Assembly: GCA_019054805.1 (NCBI GenBank)
Contig: JAHQIY010000012.1
Span: forward strand, 2,604,001 to 2,668,000
DNA: 64,000 bases
Source of the DNA: Brachionus manjavacas
Taxonomy: Eukaryota; Rotifera; Eurotatoria; Ploima; Brachionidae
Direction: 5' to 3'
Shown here: piece after piece, positions 22,752-34,194 of the stretch
Layout of the letters: every line of letters starts with the position of its first letter
Numbering within the stretch: the stretch's first letter is position 1
Notes under the pieces: model-generated
What the model saw: the letters and a program-made list of their open reading frames with translations, nothing else
Databases searched by the model: none
What the model was told of the DNA's origin: nothing
Position numbers and translations under genes: made by a program

Positions 22752-23433
22752 TACTAAATGTGAAATTTAGAACCGATCATTTTAGTCCATGTTTAAATTT
22801 TTTCTCAAAAATTAATTATCTTTTTATAGACTTCTTAAATAATTTTTTTTAAGAATAAATTTATTTAATTAAAATTATTTTTTTTGATAAATTTTTACTT
22901 TTTCAACATTATTTCAGTAGTTAAACAAGATGTGTCAGATTATTTATAGGTGGTATATTTTGGTTCTCAATGACAACCATCATCTGTCTTCAATTTTTAA
23001 TTTTTCAATGATTCAATTAAAGTAGAATTCATTAAAATTAGTCAACAAGTGAGTTAAAAAATCATTCCAGACTCTTCCAAGACCATAATTTTATAAAATT
23101 ATCATAGCTAGAAAATTTTAGATAATAAAAAATTTTAAAGTAGCATATATTTTTTAAATATTCTCTTAAAAAAAAATTTTTTTTTTTATTTGCACCTTTT
23201 ATAACTCCATCACCAAGAAGCATACCTTTGATCATTTTTTACACTTATGAATTATTAATGCATATTATTGCTTAAAAAATTTTTCATTAATTTTTATTTG
23301 ATAAAAATATTTTTTTGCTTATTTATTGGAAAATATTTAATTCTTTAATAAATATTCCTTTTTTTCTTAAAAATGTGAAATCTTTGCTAAAATTTGATTT
23401 TTAAATTAACAAATATAAATTATGAAAATTGAA
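22752..23433. other. AT-rich downstream region
   Basis: 3' flank of receptor copy 2; no gene recognised. Confidence 0.5.
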
Positions 23434-23599
23434 GCTTTTTTCTTCTATTTTAAATTTTTTGAAATAATTAGAATTTTTTAATAAAGCATTATATTAGAAT
23501 GTTAAAGAGCTTTGAAAAAAAAAATTATCTTGATTTAAACTGATCTACATCTTAAATCCATCATTTAAATATATTTAGATTTATTATAATAAATTACCG

Positions 23600-23970
23600 C
23601 TTTGTATACCATAGTCTGACAATCAATGGTATAGAATGATTCAGTCCTATCCCAACATATTTCTCACTCAACTCAAAAAGCCGATTCGAGACTGCTAATA
23701 ATTTAAGTTTATTAAAAGCTTCATGATGCACGATGTTCTACTATTTACTATAACTAGAACCTCATAACTTGACTAACTGGATAAGATCCTTTTTAGACTC
23801 CACATGTAGCTATCTATTTCAAATTACATTTTTTAAACTTTACTTTTTTAAATAGCTTATTTACTTTATTTTTATTTTTATTACATCTTATTTGATTAAC
23901 TTTAATTTTATAATTTATTTAGAAGGAGCTCTAGCTCGGTACAGAAAATAAACAAATAAATAAAAAAAAA
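23600..23970. pseudogene. Rearranged LINE A fragment (unit 1)
   Basis: A minus-strand piece (HHEAFNKLKLLAVSNRLFEL ... IGLNHSIPLIVRL) is fused head to head to a plus-strand piece (LTNWIRSFLDS), which runs on into the LINE A 3' terminus (ggagctctagctcggtacag plus aaataaat tail). The order differs from a simple insertion. The copy in unit 2 lies at about 26468-26838. Confidence 0.8.
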
Positions 23971-25117
23971 TAAATTTGAGTTTATTTTATATTTTTAAAT
24001 TTTAATTTTTTTTAAATTAAAATATAATGCCATCGAGAAAAATTTCGAAGTTCGAATCCTAGAAATATCTTTTTAATTTTTCATATCCTTGAAAAACATA
24101 AGCTACAAAAATTAGGAAAAATAGACTGTTTCCTACCATATTTTTCCATTTGTTTTTTTCGATTGATAATTGAATTAAGGGGATTTTTTTAAAATAATCT
24201 AGCAAGGACCATTAGCACGAAATTTACGTCAATCTACTTAAAATTTTTTTTAATATTATTGAATAAGTTTATGTTTAATAATAAAAAATTTAATTTTGGT
24301 AAAAATTACCTAACAGAAAATAAAATTTTTTCATTGCTGCAAAATAAGATGATTTTTTATTTACAAGTGAAATTATTTTAATTAAATTAAAAATTTGTAT
24401 CAAAAATAAGTGAAGACATGTACATAATAAGTGACTTTAATATTTTTCAATAAATAAATTTTTGCAAAATTACAAAAACAATTAAATAAACCGATTCAAT
24501 TCAATATTTTTTTTCATCAAACAACATCAAAAATGATGTCTTTCACCGAGCCCTAAATCAAAATCAAATGTCGCAACGCCTAATCCTTGTTCCAAAAAAA
24601 TCTAAAAAATTAAATCTATTATTTCAATTACAAAATTACAAAATGAATTTTATTATGCGTTTGTTTTTTGGAAAAGTGACTCTAAATTTTCTTTAGTTTC
24701 TCTATGTTGAATTCACACTGATCGAGATCAGATTATCCAGGTTGGTCAAAATTATGAAACTTCATTTGGTAATAGGAAGCATTTAGCCTGTGTCAAAATA
24801 AAAATAATGAACTTCTTTTTTTGAGAATTGGTTTATTTTTTTTAGTTTAGGAAACAAAAAAAAAATATCATGAAATTTTACGAACTATATTGTATGATAA
24901 TGATTTTAGTTCTGTTGGTAATCCTTCAAAGACTTCAATCAAACAAATCATTCAAAAAATAAGGTCCTTGATTTTGAAAATGTTCGGCTTAAACAATAAT
25001 TAATTGACATGACAGAATTATTAAAAAAAGGATCATATTATTCTTAATATGTCACTTTTAATTTGCATTAGATGCTCTCTGTGATGTTTAGTCTATTATA
25101 ATTATTATATAAAGCAG

Positions 25118-25317
25118 CTTTGTTTTACCAAAATGATTGTGATTTGAGTAGTTCAGAAAATGAATCCAATCTCGAGCAAGCTACAGTAGAAGCTACAGGA
25201 GAAGCTACAGTAGAAGCTATAGGAGAACCTATAGGAGAAGCTATAGGAGAAGCTACAGTAGAAGCTACAGTGGATTTACCAAGAAAACGAGGAAGACCAA
25301 GGAAATCAAAAACTCAG
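25118..25317 (+). CDS. AT-hook exon with ATVEATGE repeats (unit 1)
   Basis: An internal exon in phase, with acceptor AG at 25116-25117 and donor after 25317 (CAG|GTAAAA). It encodes a serine/glutamate-rich start (DLSSSENESNLEQ), then short repeats built on ATVEAT and AIGE units, then DLPRKRGRPRKSKTQ, a canonical AT-hook that binds the minor groove of AT-rich DNA. It lies about 110 bp upstream of a TTTTTGTCA-array terminus in the same orientation, so it may belong to a larger version of that element. No flanking exons were identified. It could also be an exon of a host chromatin gene. Confidence 0.5.
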
Positions 25318-25424
25318 GTAAAAAAATCAAAAAAAATTAATCGTTTTTATTGTTTTATATTTTTCTATATTTTGTCATTTAAAATAATATTTTCGTCACT
25401 AAAATTAGTTTTTTTGTCTACAAA

Positions 25425-25615
25425 GGTTTTATTTTGTCAGTGAAAAATTATTAAAATACCATCTCAATGAATAAATTTGTCTGTCGTTTAGTTTTTTTGT
25501 CAAAATAATTAGTTTTTTATAGTCAACTAAAACAAATTAAATTAGTCACCCCTTTTAGTTATTTTTGTCATCTTAAAAAAATTTAATTTGTAGCCCCCAA
25601 AAAATATAAGCCGAT
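25425..25615 (+). repeat. TTTTTGTCA-array terminus (unit 1)
   Basis: Repeated ttttgtca words end in cccccaaaaaatataagcc, the same end as the element at 56572-57230. The other end was not found. Confidence 0.7.
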
Positions 25616-25872
25616 GTTTATTATTTTAATTAAAAAAACTTTTTATCTCTAATTGACTTTTAATTGATTTTTTAAAAATCTTTATTTTAAAACTTTAAAG
25701 ACAAATTTAAAATCGACATTTAGTTATCCATTATGGCTCAAATAAACGCTTTAAGTGATATTTAAATATCAATTAAATTATTTCACGGCGAAACAAAGTT
25801 AAATTTTGTATTGTTAAATTTCAAAATATTGATTAAGTATTCAATTTACTATAATTAAAAATTTATATAATT

Positions 25873-26301
25873 TTCTTTCTAGTAGTAGCAGTAGTAGTAG
25901 TAATTTAACTGTGTGCCATGGGTATCCTTAGATCCCATGCAGAGCAACGTTTGAAAACGTTGCTGTATTACAGTTAAAGCGCTGATCGAGTTTATTCTTG
26001 AACGAGTTAACAGATTCTGCGTTGGCTAATTCGTCGGGTAAACAGTTTCAATGTTGAACTATCCTGTTTGTGTAAAAGTTAGAGCGAGCTCTGCAGTTTC
26101 TAACAATTTCTCGTCTATATCTTCGCCTGTTATGTTCAGCACATGGGCTTCTCCCGAAGTTAAGTCCATTAGTTTATACTCAATTTTTGTGTTTGCTTTT
26201 CCGATGTGCATAATTTTACACTTATCGTTATTGAGCTGCATCATCCACTCCTTAGACCAAGATTCTACATTGTCCAGGTCCGTTTGTAATGATTTCGTGT
26301 C
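25873..26301 (-). pseudogene. LINE B 3' end, truncated by the duplication (unit 1)
   Basis: Same sequence as 28745-29174: RT thumb (MMQLNNDKCKIMHIGKANTK), C-terminus and tac-repeat tail. It ends exactly at the duplication junction. Confidence 0.9.
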
Positions 26302-27985
26302 GCTTTTTCTTCTATTTTAAATTTTTTGAAATAATTAGAATTTTTTAATAAAGCATTATATTAGAATGTTAAAGAGCTTTGAAAAAAAAAATTATCTTGA
26401 TTTAAACTGATCTACATCTTAAATCCATCATTTAAATATATTTAGATTTATTATAATAAATTACCGCTTTGTATACCATAGTCTGACAATCAATGGTATA
26501 GAATGATTCAGTCCTATCCCAACATATTTCTCACTCAACTCAAAAAGCCGATTCGAGACTGCTAATAATTTAAGTTTATTAAAAGCTTCATGATGCACGA
26601 TGTTCTACTATTTACTATAACTAGAACCTCATAACTTGACTAACTGGATAAGATCCTTTTTAGACTCCACATGTAGCTATCTATTTCAAATTACATTTTT
26701 TAAACTTTACTTTTTTAAATAGCTTATTTACTTTATTTTTATTTTTATTACATCTTATTTGATTAACTTTAATTTTATAATTTATTTAGAAGGAGCTCTA
26801 GCTCGGTACAGAAAATAAACAAATAAATAAAAAAAAATAAATTTGAGTTTATTTTATATTTTTAAATTTTAATTTTTTTTAAATTAAAATATAATGCCAT
26901 CGAGAAAAATTTCGAAGTTCGAATCCTAGAAATATCTTTTTAATTTTTCATATCCTTGAAAAACATAAGCTACAAAAATTAGGAAAAATAGACTGTTTCC
27001 TACCATATTTTTCCATTTGTTTTTTTCGATTGATAATTGAATTAAGGGGATTTTTTTAAAATAATCTAGCAAGGACCATTAGCACGAAATTTACGTCAAT
27101 CTACTTAAAATTTTTTTTAATATTATTGAATAAGTTTATGTTTAATAATAAAAAAATTTAATTTTGGTAAAAAAATTACCTAACAGAAAATAAAATTTTT
27201 TCATTGCTGCAAAATAAGATGATTTTTTATTTACAAGTGAAATTATTTTAATTAAATTAAAAATTTGTATCAAAAATAAGTGAAGACATGTACATAATAA
27301 GTGACTTTAATATTTTTCAATAAATAAATTTTTGCAAAATTACAAAAACAATTAAATAAACCGATTCAATTCAATATTTTTTTTCATCAAACAACATCAA
27401 AAATGATGTCTTTCACCGAGCCCTAAATCAAAATCAAATGTCGCAACGCCTAATCCTTGTTCCAAAAAAATCTAAAAATTAAATCTATTATTTCAATTAC
27501 AAAATTACAAAATGAATTTTATTATGCGTTTGTTTTTTGGAAAAGTGACTCTAAATTTTCTTTAGTTTCTCTATGTTGAATTCACACTGATCGAGATCAG
27601 ATTATCCAGGTTGGTCAAAATTATGAAACTTCATTTGGTAATAGGAAGCATTTAGCCTGTGTCAAAATAAAAATAATGAACTTCTTTTTTTGAGAATTGG
27701 TTTATTTTTTTTAGTTTAGGAAACAAAAAAAAAATATCATGAAATTTTACGAACTATATTGTATGATAATGATTTTAGTTCTGTTGGTAATCCTTCAAAG
27801 ACTTCAATCAAACAAATCATTCAAAAATAAGGTCCTTGATTTTGAAAATGTTCGGCTTAAACAATAATTAATTGACATGACAGAATTATTAAAAAAAGGA
27901 TCATATTATTCTTAATATGTCACTTTTAATTTGCATTAGATGCTCTCTGTGATGTTTAGTCTATTATAATTATTATATAAAGCAG

Positions 27986-28185
27986 CTTTGTTTTACCAAA
28001 ATGATTGTGATTTGAGTAGTTCAGAAAATGAATCCAATCTCGAGCAAGCTACAGTAGAAGCTACAGGAGAAGCTACAGTAGAAGCTATAGGAGAACCTAT
28101 AGGAGAAGCTATAGGAGAAGCTACAGTAGAAGCTACAGTGGATTTACCAAGAAAACGAGGAAGACCAAGGAAATCAAAAACTCAG
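27986..28185 (+). CDS. AT-hook exon with ATVEATGE repeats (unit 2)
   Basis: Identical protein to the exon at 25118, with the same acceptor and donor; duplicated as part of the 2.87-kb unit. See the unit 1 entry for motif content and doubts. Confidence 0.5.
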
Positions 28186-28299
28186 GTAAAAAAATCAAAA
28201 AAAAATTAATCGTTTTTATTTTTTTATATTTTTCTATATTTTGTCATTTAAAATAATATTTTCGTCACTAAAATTAGTTTTTTTTGTCTACAAAGGTTT

Positions 28300-28490
28300 T
28301 ATTTTGTCAGTGAAAAATTATTAAAATACCATCTCAATGAATAAATTTGTCTGTCGTTTAGTTTTTTTGTCAAAATAATTAGTTTTTTATAGTCAACTAA
28401 AACAAATTAAATTAGTCACCCCTTTTAGTTATTTTTGTCATCTTAAAAAAATTTAATTTGTAGCCCCCAAAAAATATAAGCCGATGTTTA
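28300..28490 (+). repeat. TTTTTGTCA-array terminus (unit 2)
   Basis: Duplicate of 25425-25615. Confidence 0.7.
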
Positions 28491-28929
28491 TTATTTTAAT
28501 TAAAAAAAACTTTTTATCTCTAATTGACTTTTAATTGATTTTTTAAAAATCTTTATTTTAAAACTTTAAAGACAAATTTAAAATCGACATTTAGTTATCC
28601 ATTATGGCTCAAATAAACGCTTTAAGTGATATTTAAATATCAATTAAATTATTTCACGGCGAAACAAAGTTAAATTTTGTATTGTTAAATTTCAAAATAT
28701 TGATTAAGTATTCAATTTACTATAATTAAAAATTTATATAATTTTCTTTCTAGTAGTAGCAGTAGTAGTAGTAATTTAACTGTGTGCCATGGGTATCCTT
28801 AGATCCCATGCAGAGCAACGTTTGAAAACGTTGCTGTATTACAGTTAAAGCGCTGATCGAGTTTATTCTTGAACGAGTTAACAGATTCTGCGTTGGCTAA
28901 TTCGTCGGGTAAACAGTTTCAATGTTGAA

Positions 28930-30046
28930 CTATCCTGTTTGTGTAAAAGTTAGAGCGAGCTCTGCAGTTTCTAACAATTTCTCGTCTATATCTTCGCCTG
29001 TTATGTTCAGCACATGGGCTTCTCCCGAAGTTAAGTCCATTAGTTTATACTCAATTTTTGTGTTTGCTTTTCCGATGTGCATAATTTTACACTTATCGTT
29101 ATTGAGCTGCATCATCCACTCCTTAGACCAAGATTCTACATTGTCCAGGTCCGTTTGTAATGATTTCGTGTCGCTATTGTCTATCTCGGCTATAATTTTG
29201 CAATCGTCGACACAAATTTTGCAGTCATTTTTAATGCGTGCTTGCCAAGTCGTTTACATAGATGATGAACAGGATGGGTCCAAGAACTGACCCCTGCGGT
29301 ACGCCGCTAGTAACACTTGCTCAGCTAGAGTTACTCTCACCTAAAACAAATCGTTGCGATCTGTCACTTAGAAATCCTTTAACCAAATCGTTTAACTTTT
29401 CACGAATGCCATATGCCTGCAATTTGTGAAGTAGGCATTTGTGCGGTACCTTGTCAAATGTTTTTGCGAAATCCAGGAACCCCACGTCTATTGGTATCTT
29501 ATTGAAAGCCGAGCTCTTAATGGTGTCAAAGCTCTCGAGTAAATTTTTCACGCACGCCTTACTGCTGACGAAGCCGTGTTGTTCGTTCGCCAGTAGCTTG
29601 TTTATCATCAAATGACTCATAAATAAGTCACGAACAATCGATTCTAATACTTTGCAAACCACAGACGTGAGAGACACAGGGTTGTAGTTTGCTGGATCTA
29701 GTCTACAACCTTTTTTAAATATTGTAGTGACGTTAGCCTTAAGCCACGCCTCCGGAACCTTTCCTTTCTCGATACTTGATTGGTAAATGAGCATCAGAGT
29801 TTTGGCAAAGCCAGCGGCACAACACTTAAGGACTAGTGGGCTAATGTTATCAATGCCAACTGATTTATGCTCATTCAATCCGATTAATTTCTTATGTAAG
29901 TCCTCTTCATCGATTATTAGGCTATCGATGCATCCAATTTTCTTAATTCGGTCTGAAAAATGAGGCAGAGCAAAATTGACATCTTCTTTGACAAAGACCG
30001 AGCTGAACTGGTCGTTGATTACGTTGGCAATCTTCTCTCGGTCCAC
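28930..30046 (-). pseudogene. LINE B reverse transcriptase
   Basis: Minus strand: EEDLHKKLIGLNEHKSVGID, NYNPVSLTSVVCKVLES, QHGFVSSKACVKNLLESF, then VGFLDFAKTFDKVPHKCLLH (motif A, catalytic Asp in LDFAKTFD). After a frame break come GVPQGSVLGPILFIIYVNDL (motif B) and ICVDDCKIIAEID, where the catalytic box is CVDD instead of the common (F/Y)ADD. The thumb MMQLNNDKCKIMHIGKANTK follows in another frame. It copies LINE RNA into DNA at the nicked target. Frameshifts around 29300 and 29115-29170 disable it. Confidence 0.88.
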
Positions 30047-30242
30047 ATGAGTTTAGCCTTTTTCGTCTCTGATTGAGATTATTTCCACCTTTGTGCCGTG
30101 CTTGCTATTGATATACGCGAAAAGTCGTTTCGGATTTTTTTTGTCTGAGGCGAGCTCACTTTCGTAGTTGCGAATGGTGATCTGCAGATTCTCTTGACAT
30201 CTTGTCTACATTTTTGTACTCCAGCACTAGCGAACGTATTTT

Positions 30243-30458
30243 CTACTTAGATGCCTGATTTTTGTTCCAAAGGTCCCTTTTATTTTTAGTAAGCACTTTG
30301 ACTGCAGGTGTCATCCATGGTGTTCTTCTTCTCATTTGTTGCTTACGCTTCTTTGGGATGAATCTCTCACAAGTCATGTCGTAAATATTTTGGAAAATCT
30401 TGGCTCGATCGCGTACTAGCTTGTTATGGAAGAGGTTCTCCCAGTCCAGAGACTTCAA
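30243..30458 (-). pseudogene. LINE B region between endonuclease and RT
   Basis: Minus-strand frame MKSLDWENLFHNKLVRDRAK, then PKKRKQQMRRRTPWMTPAVK. The latter is the basic segment (PkK..r.....PWmt.ei) found between endonuclease and RT in CR1-like LINEs. Separated from both by stops. Confidence 0.7.
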
Positions 30459-30536
30459 GTGTTCTATAATACAAGTGTAATTACCTCTATTGTAGACGAA
30501 AGGAGTTGGCCTGAAATTTACTGCTTCCTTTTTTCC

Positions 30537-31403
30537 TTAAAAAATGTAGTCCCATATCAGGACTACATGACCTAGTTTCGCTAGCCCAAGTGGAGGGCCT
30601 GCAAACAGCTCTCGAACCCGATATTGTGATTCGGTCAGAATTAAGTCGAGTGTGTTACCAGCTTTCTCTTCCGATGAGTGAAAAGTGGGAAAATGTACCT
30701 GCTGTTCAATTGCCTGATCTTTTAGTAAATCTACAAAATTATCCGCTAGCCCACCTTCTTTACAGTTGACTGAGACAGTATTGTCTGCAAACCAGTTAAT
30801 ATTCCGGTAGTTGAAATCGCCAATTACCATTAGATCTGAATATTGCCTAGAATCTACGGCTTTTTTAGCTAATTCAATTGATTTCTTTATTTCGTTTGCG
30901 ACGTTAACGTGGGCTTGCCTATCCCAACGGTTGATGATCGGTGGTCTGTAGATGCAGCCTCCTAGAATGCATTCACCTCCACAGTTTAATTGACACCAGA
31001 CTTGTTCAACATTTGGCCTCTTCAACTGTTCGCTTAATTTCTTGTCGTTTATTTCGCCTGATGAAATGCTCTTTCGGACATATAGCGCTTCTCCACCAGC
31101 ATGAGTGTCGCGATCGCGTCGATACGTGTTAAAGTTTTGTAACCAATTTGTCGAACTATCGGTGAACCAAGTCTCCGAAATGCCGATAAGATCAAGACTG
31201 TCGTTGTCGGCGAGTGTTGCTAGTTCTGCCTGTTTAATTGAGTAAAGTGATGTAGCATTAGTGTATAGGCATTTTAGTGAATTAGGCTGTTTATGGAGTA
31301 CAGCTTGTGGTTTAGTTTTATTGGTAATGGCAGCGTCCCGAAATGGTGCTAGACTGCTGGTACATACCTGGTCTTTGGTTTGGGCATCCTCTGTTTCGAC
31401 CAC
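30537..31403 (-). pseudogene. LINE B apurinic-type endonuclease
   Basis: Minus strand: CLYTNATSLYSIKQAELATL (start of the fold; the family norm is Nar.l..K..eL), then DLIGISETWFTDSSTN (catalytic SETW), YRRDRDTHAGGEALYVRKSI (family R.dR...GGG..lyv), CIYRPP, LMVIGDFNYRNINW (GDFN) and AGNTLDLILTES (LDLilT). The final SDH catalytic motif is not seen intact; GHVVLIWDYIF occupies the place of (l)SDHxxi. It nicks target DNA to prime reverse transcription. The frame is open for 288 codons and then breaks. Confidence 0.88.
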
Positions 31404-31445
31404 CGGGTGCTGTTCTCCGCGTTGGTCTGTATGGTGAGATGCCTG

Positions 31446-31929
31446 TTAATGGTGGAAGTTCTCGTCGTCTCTGTCGCTTTTAGAGCCCTGTGTCTGACCT
31501 CTCGCTTTCCGCGCCTCGTTCTCTGACACATACGGGTGATGTACATTAAGGGTCTGCGATTCATCAATTAATTCGTCAACAATTGTTTTGTCTGCAGTTT
31601 TCTGGTCATTTTCGTTTGTCGCATTCGACAATGGATCGCCAATAACAAGGAAATTTTTTGTTTTTGATTCGCATAGTTTGGAATCTTTAAAGATTAAATC
31701 GAAAATTTTCATTTATTAATGCTTTTTGTTGGGCAGATCCAGTTCTAGACAGGGCTAATGCGTAGCTGTATGCCGTGCTGGTTGTGTGGGAGTTTTGACT
31801 TTGATTGTTTAACTTCTTTTCCAATTGAGCTATTTTGGCGTTTTTTCTCAAATTTGAGTCTTCAAGTTCTCTTCGAGATTCTTCTAGCGTCGCGATCCGT
31901 CGTTCTAGCTCCAAGGTCTTTGTTGTCAT
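31446..31929 (-). pseudogene. LINE B ORF1 with coiled coil
   Basis: Starts MTTKTLELERRIATLEESRR on the minus strand; heptads continue through RRELEDSNLRKNAKIAQLEK, a coiled coil expected to trimerise as in other LINE ORF1 proteins. A frameshift near 31700 leads to MKIFDLIFKDSKLCESKTKN, then a polar, acidic region. No CCHC knuckle was found. Confidence 0.65.
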
Positions 31930-32040
31930 TGTGACATTAAGGTTTGAGAGCCAGATATCGAGATTGGCACAGTTCGCTTAAATCCCGGGATAGATCGAAT
32001 GTTTAGCCACGATGACTACACAAATTTGGATGATCACGTG

Positions 32041-33204
32041 ATGATATTATATTTTTCTTAATTCAAGTTTTTTGTATTTTGTTTTTTTTTTAGTATTGTT
32101 TTTTGATCTAATTATTGATCAAACATTAATATCTAATTAAAATGTTTAATAAAGTTATTTATTATTAAAAAATTGATAAAAAATCCATTTTTATTAAAAT
32201 CAAAAACTAAAAATTTTGATTTGAAATTTAAATTTGATCATGAACTTCAATTTGCCTTTTTGATTTAATTTTATTTTATTTTAATTATAATTTTTGAATT
32301 TATTAATTTTTAGCCTTAATAATAGATATAGTTCGATATAACATTTTATAATAAATTATTTTTATAAATTGCTTCTAATACACAATTAAAATCTACAGGT
32401 AATTAAAAAAAGGTCTTTTATTCAGTTAAATAATGAGCATCTTTTTTTTGTTTTTTCAGAAATTTTTTTTTTTTATTTAAAAAATATTTAGGGGTGACCC
32501 CAGGGCACGTCCGAATGGCGCAAGACCTTCGTTTGAGCCCGCAGTGAAAAGAAAAATTGATATAAATTTAGATGATAGAATAAAATTTGATAAAAATAAA
32601 AACATGAAAAAAGTGATTAAATTAGTTTAAAAGCGAATTTTTTTCAGATAATTAAAGTGAAAATTAGTTCAACTTTAAAAACAAATCAGACAAAATAAAT
32701 TTAATTAGTCAAGCATTTTTAAGAAAGACATTGTTTCACAGTCTGCCGATTTTTTTTAGATTTTTTATTTTGATTTTAAATGTATTATTATGCTTTGTTT
32801 ATTTCACAAAACACTGTAATTATTTTAAATATTAAATTTCTAGAAGAAGCTCATTACCAACATAAATTTTGCATATCGAAATTTATGTATGGAAATCGAC
32901 GCATAAGACTTTTTAAGTAAGAAAACTAATTTTAGTTTTGAATTTATCAAAAGTTTCGATTCTATCTTGATTACTCATTCAATCAAAATAGGATAATCAA
33001 AATAGGATAGTAAACTTAAAATTATCTTTCAATGCTGGATACCATCCTCTGGATATATATAAATATTATAAATTTTGAGAATTTAGTGTTATTTTCTTTT
33101 AAAATAATATTTTTTAATCAGAAATATATAATTAGATTTTTCTTCTATTATAACCTCTGATTATTGAGATTTCCCACCTGATTTTGCAGATCTCTCCTGA
33201 TTTT
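32041..33204. other. AT-rich stretch with one short repeat
   Basis: No gene recognised. A GC-richer block at about 32488-32550 (ggggtgaccccagggcacgt ... ccttcgtttgagccc) is related to 7023-7078. Confidence 0.5.
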
Positions 33205-33460
33205 GTTCTCACCCCAAACAAAACATCCGATCTTATGCAAATCAGTTCTTGGTGCGCATGTTAAAAAATGGTTTCTGATCTGGTATCGTACTTGAGTCTA
33301 AGAACACTACGAGCTGCTGAGTTTTGAATTACTTGAAGTTTTTTTATTTTAGTCGCCAAAGTAATTTTAAACAAGGAACACAGTGATCAATAATAAGATT
33401 TATAGATTGAACCAAGTGTATTTTTACTGGTTCTCCATTTTTTTGATTCACAAAATTTTT
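33205..33460 (-). pseudogene. LINE A-like C-terminal fragment
   Basis: Minus strand pieces TLGSIYKS, IKKLQVIQNSAARSVLRLKY and DTRSETIF match the LINE A C-terminal domain (NTLGNLYKSLVGS ... IKKLQAIQNTAVRSILKLKY). Frameshifted and truncated. Confidence 0.7.
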
Positions 33461-33614
33461 ATAATTTTTAGCCTTGATTGGCATTTCTGCATAATTTCAT
33501 CAACTTGATTTTAAAGGTTTAGACGTTTGTCAAATGTGTTTCGCAAAAAATATAATGGATTTAAAGTTTTGATTTAGAGAGCTTTGATTTAGGAATTCTG
33601 TTATTTTTGGAAAC

Positions 33615-33838
33615 TGTTATGAAAGAGAATTTAATTATTAAAATTGTGTAAAATGTGAATCTGTAAGAGATAAAAAATCAGGAAAATTCGGTTGTTTTGT
33701 TAAATCTGATGATTGAGAGCATGGAGACAAAAAGTTACAACGCATAGGGCGCATAAATAAACAACTTAAAGATAACAAATTAAATTCATTACCAAAGCAC
33801 CCTTTTGATGAAGAATTTTCTATCATTTTTAAACCCTA
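33615..33838 (+). other. Coding-like remnant, unknown
   Basis: A plus-strand frame reads CVKCESVRDKKSGKFGCFVK, a stop, then EHGDKKLQRIGRINKQLKDN and PKHPFDEEFSIIFKP before a stop near 33838. The CxxC start and ...H.. spacing faintly recall FLYWCH-type fingers of MULE proteins. Too short to name. Confidence 0.3.
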
Positions 33839-34194
33839 AGTTGTTCCTTTTGCAAATAATGCAAATAATTAATTTTAATTTACTTTTAATCTTTATTCGA
33901 ATTAATTATTAAAATTAGCAGTAAAATGACAACATTTTAACACTTGAATATAGAAATAAAAAATTATTTTTCTCCTATTTTTCTTCGGTTCATTAAAGCT
34001 TTTTTTTTGATTATTTTCATTTTACAGTAAATTAATTATAGCGTTGTCATTTTACCTTGAGCCCATTTTTTTTAGAAATTTATTTAAAAAAAAATTTTTT
34101 ATCGGAAAAGTACAAAAACTAGGATAGAAAAAAAATGGAAATAAAAAAACCGCAAAAAAAAAGGAGCGAAATTTTTTAACAAAAAATTGTCTTC

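Larger units (their letters stand above)
23434..26301. repeat. Tandem duplication, unit 1 (2.87 kb)
   Basis: Near-identical to 26302-29174, differing mainly by single-base indels in homopolymers. It contains a rearranged LINE A fragment, an AT-hook exon, one end of a TTTTTGTCA element and the 3' 430 bp of LINE B. The junction at about 26302 joins LINE B interior directly to the unit start across a shared gct. Confidence 0.95.
26302..29174. repeat. Tandem duplication, unit 2
   Basis: Second copy of unit 1; its right part runs continuously into the rest of LINE B. Confidence 0.95.
28751..32040 (-). mobile_element. LINE B, near full length, CR1-like, with (TAC)n tail
   Basis: Read on the minus strand it has a coiled-coil ORF1 (31929 down to about 31440), an endonuclease domain, a reverse transcriptase, a C-terminal tail (LPDELANAESVNSFKNKLDQ), then a 3' UTR with two hairpins and a tac/tgc trinucleotide tail at 28751-28772. 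It is GC-richer than its surroundings. Stops and frameshifts split ORF2, so it is probably inactive. The 5' end is uncertain; sequence character changes near 32040. Confidence 0.85.

Noticed and set aside
24040..24060. gttcgaatcct, a tRNA box-B-like word (also gttcgattcctag near 39285)
   Set aside because: No matching acceptor, D or anticodon arm around it; chance match.
26051..26320. Plus-strand frame over LINE B (and its duplicate at 28922)
   Set aside because: It is the complement of the LINE B reverse-transcriptase thumb, which is recognisable on the minus strand.
23434..29174. Tandem duplication as pure assembly artefact
   Set aside because: Not excluded, but the junction lies inside a LINE at a 3-bp microhomology and the copies differ by several indels, which fits a real duplication; read depth would decide.
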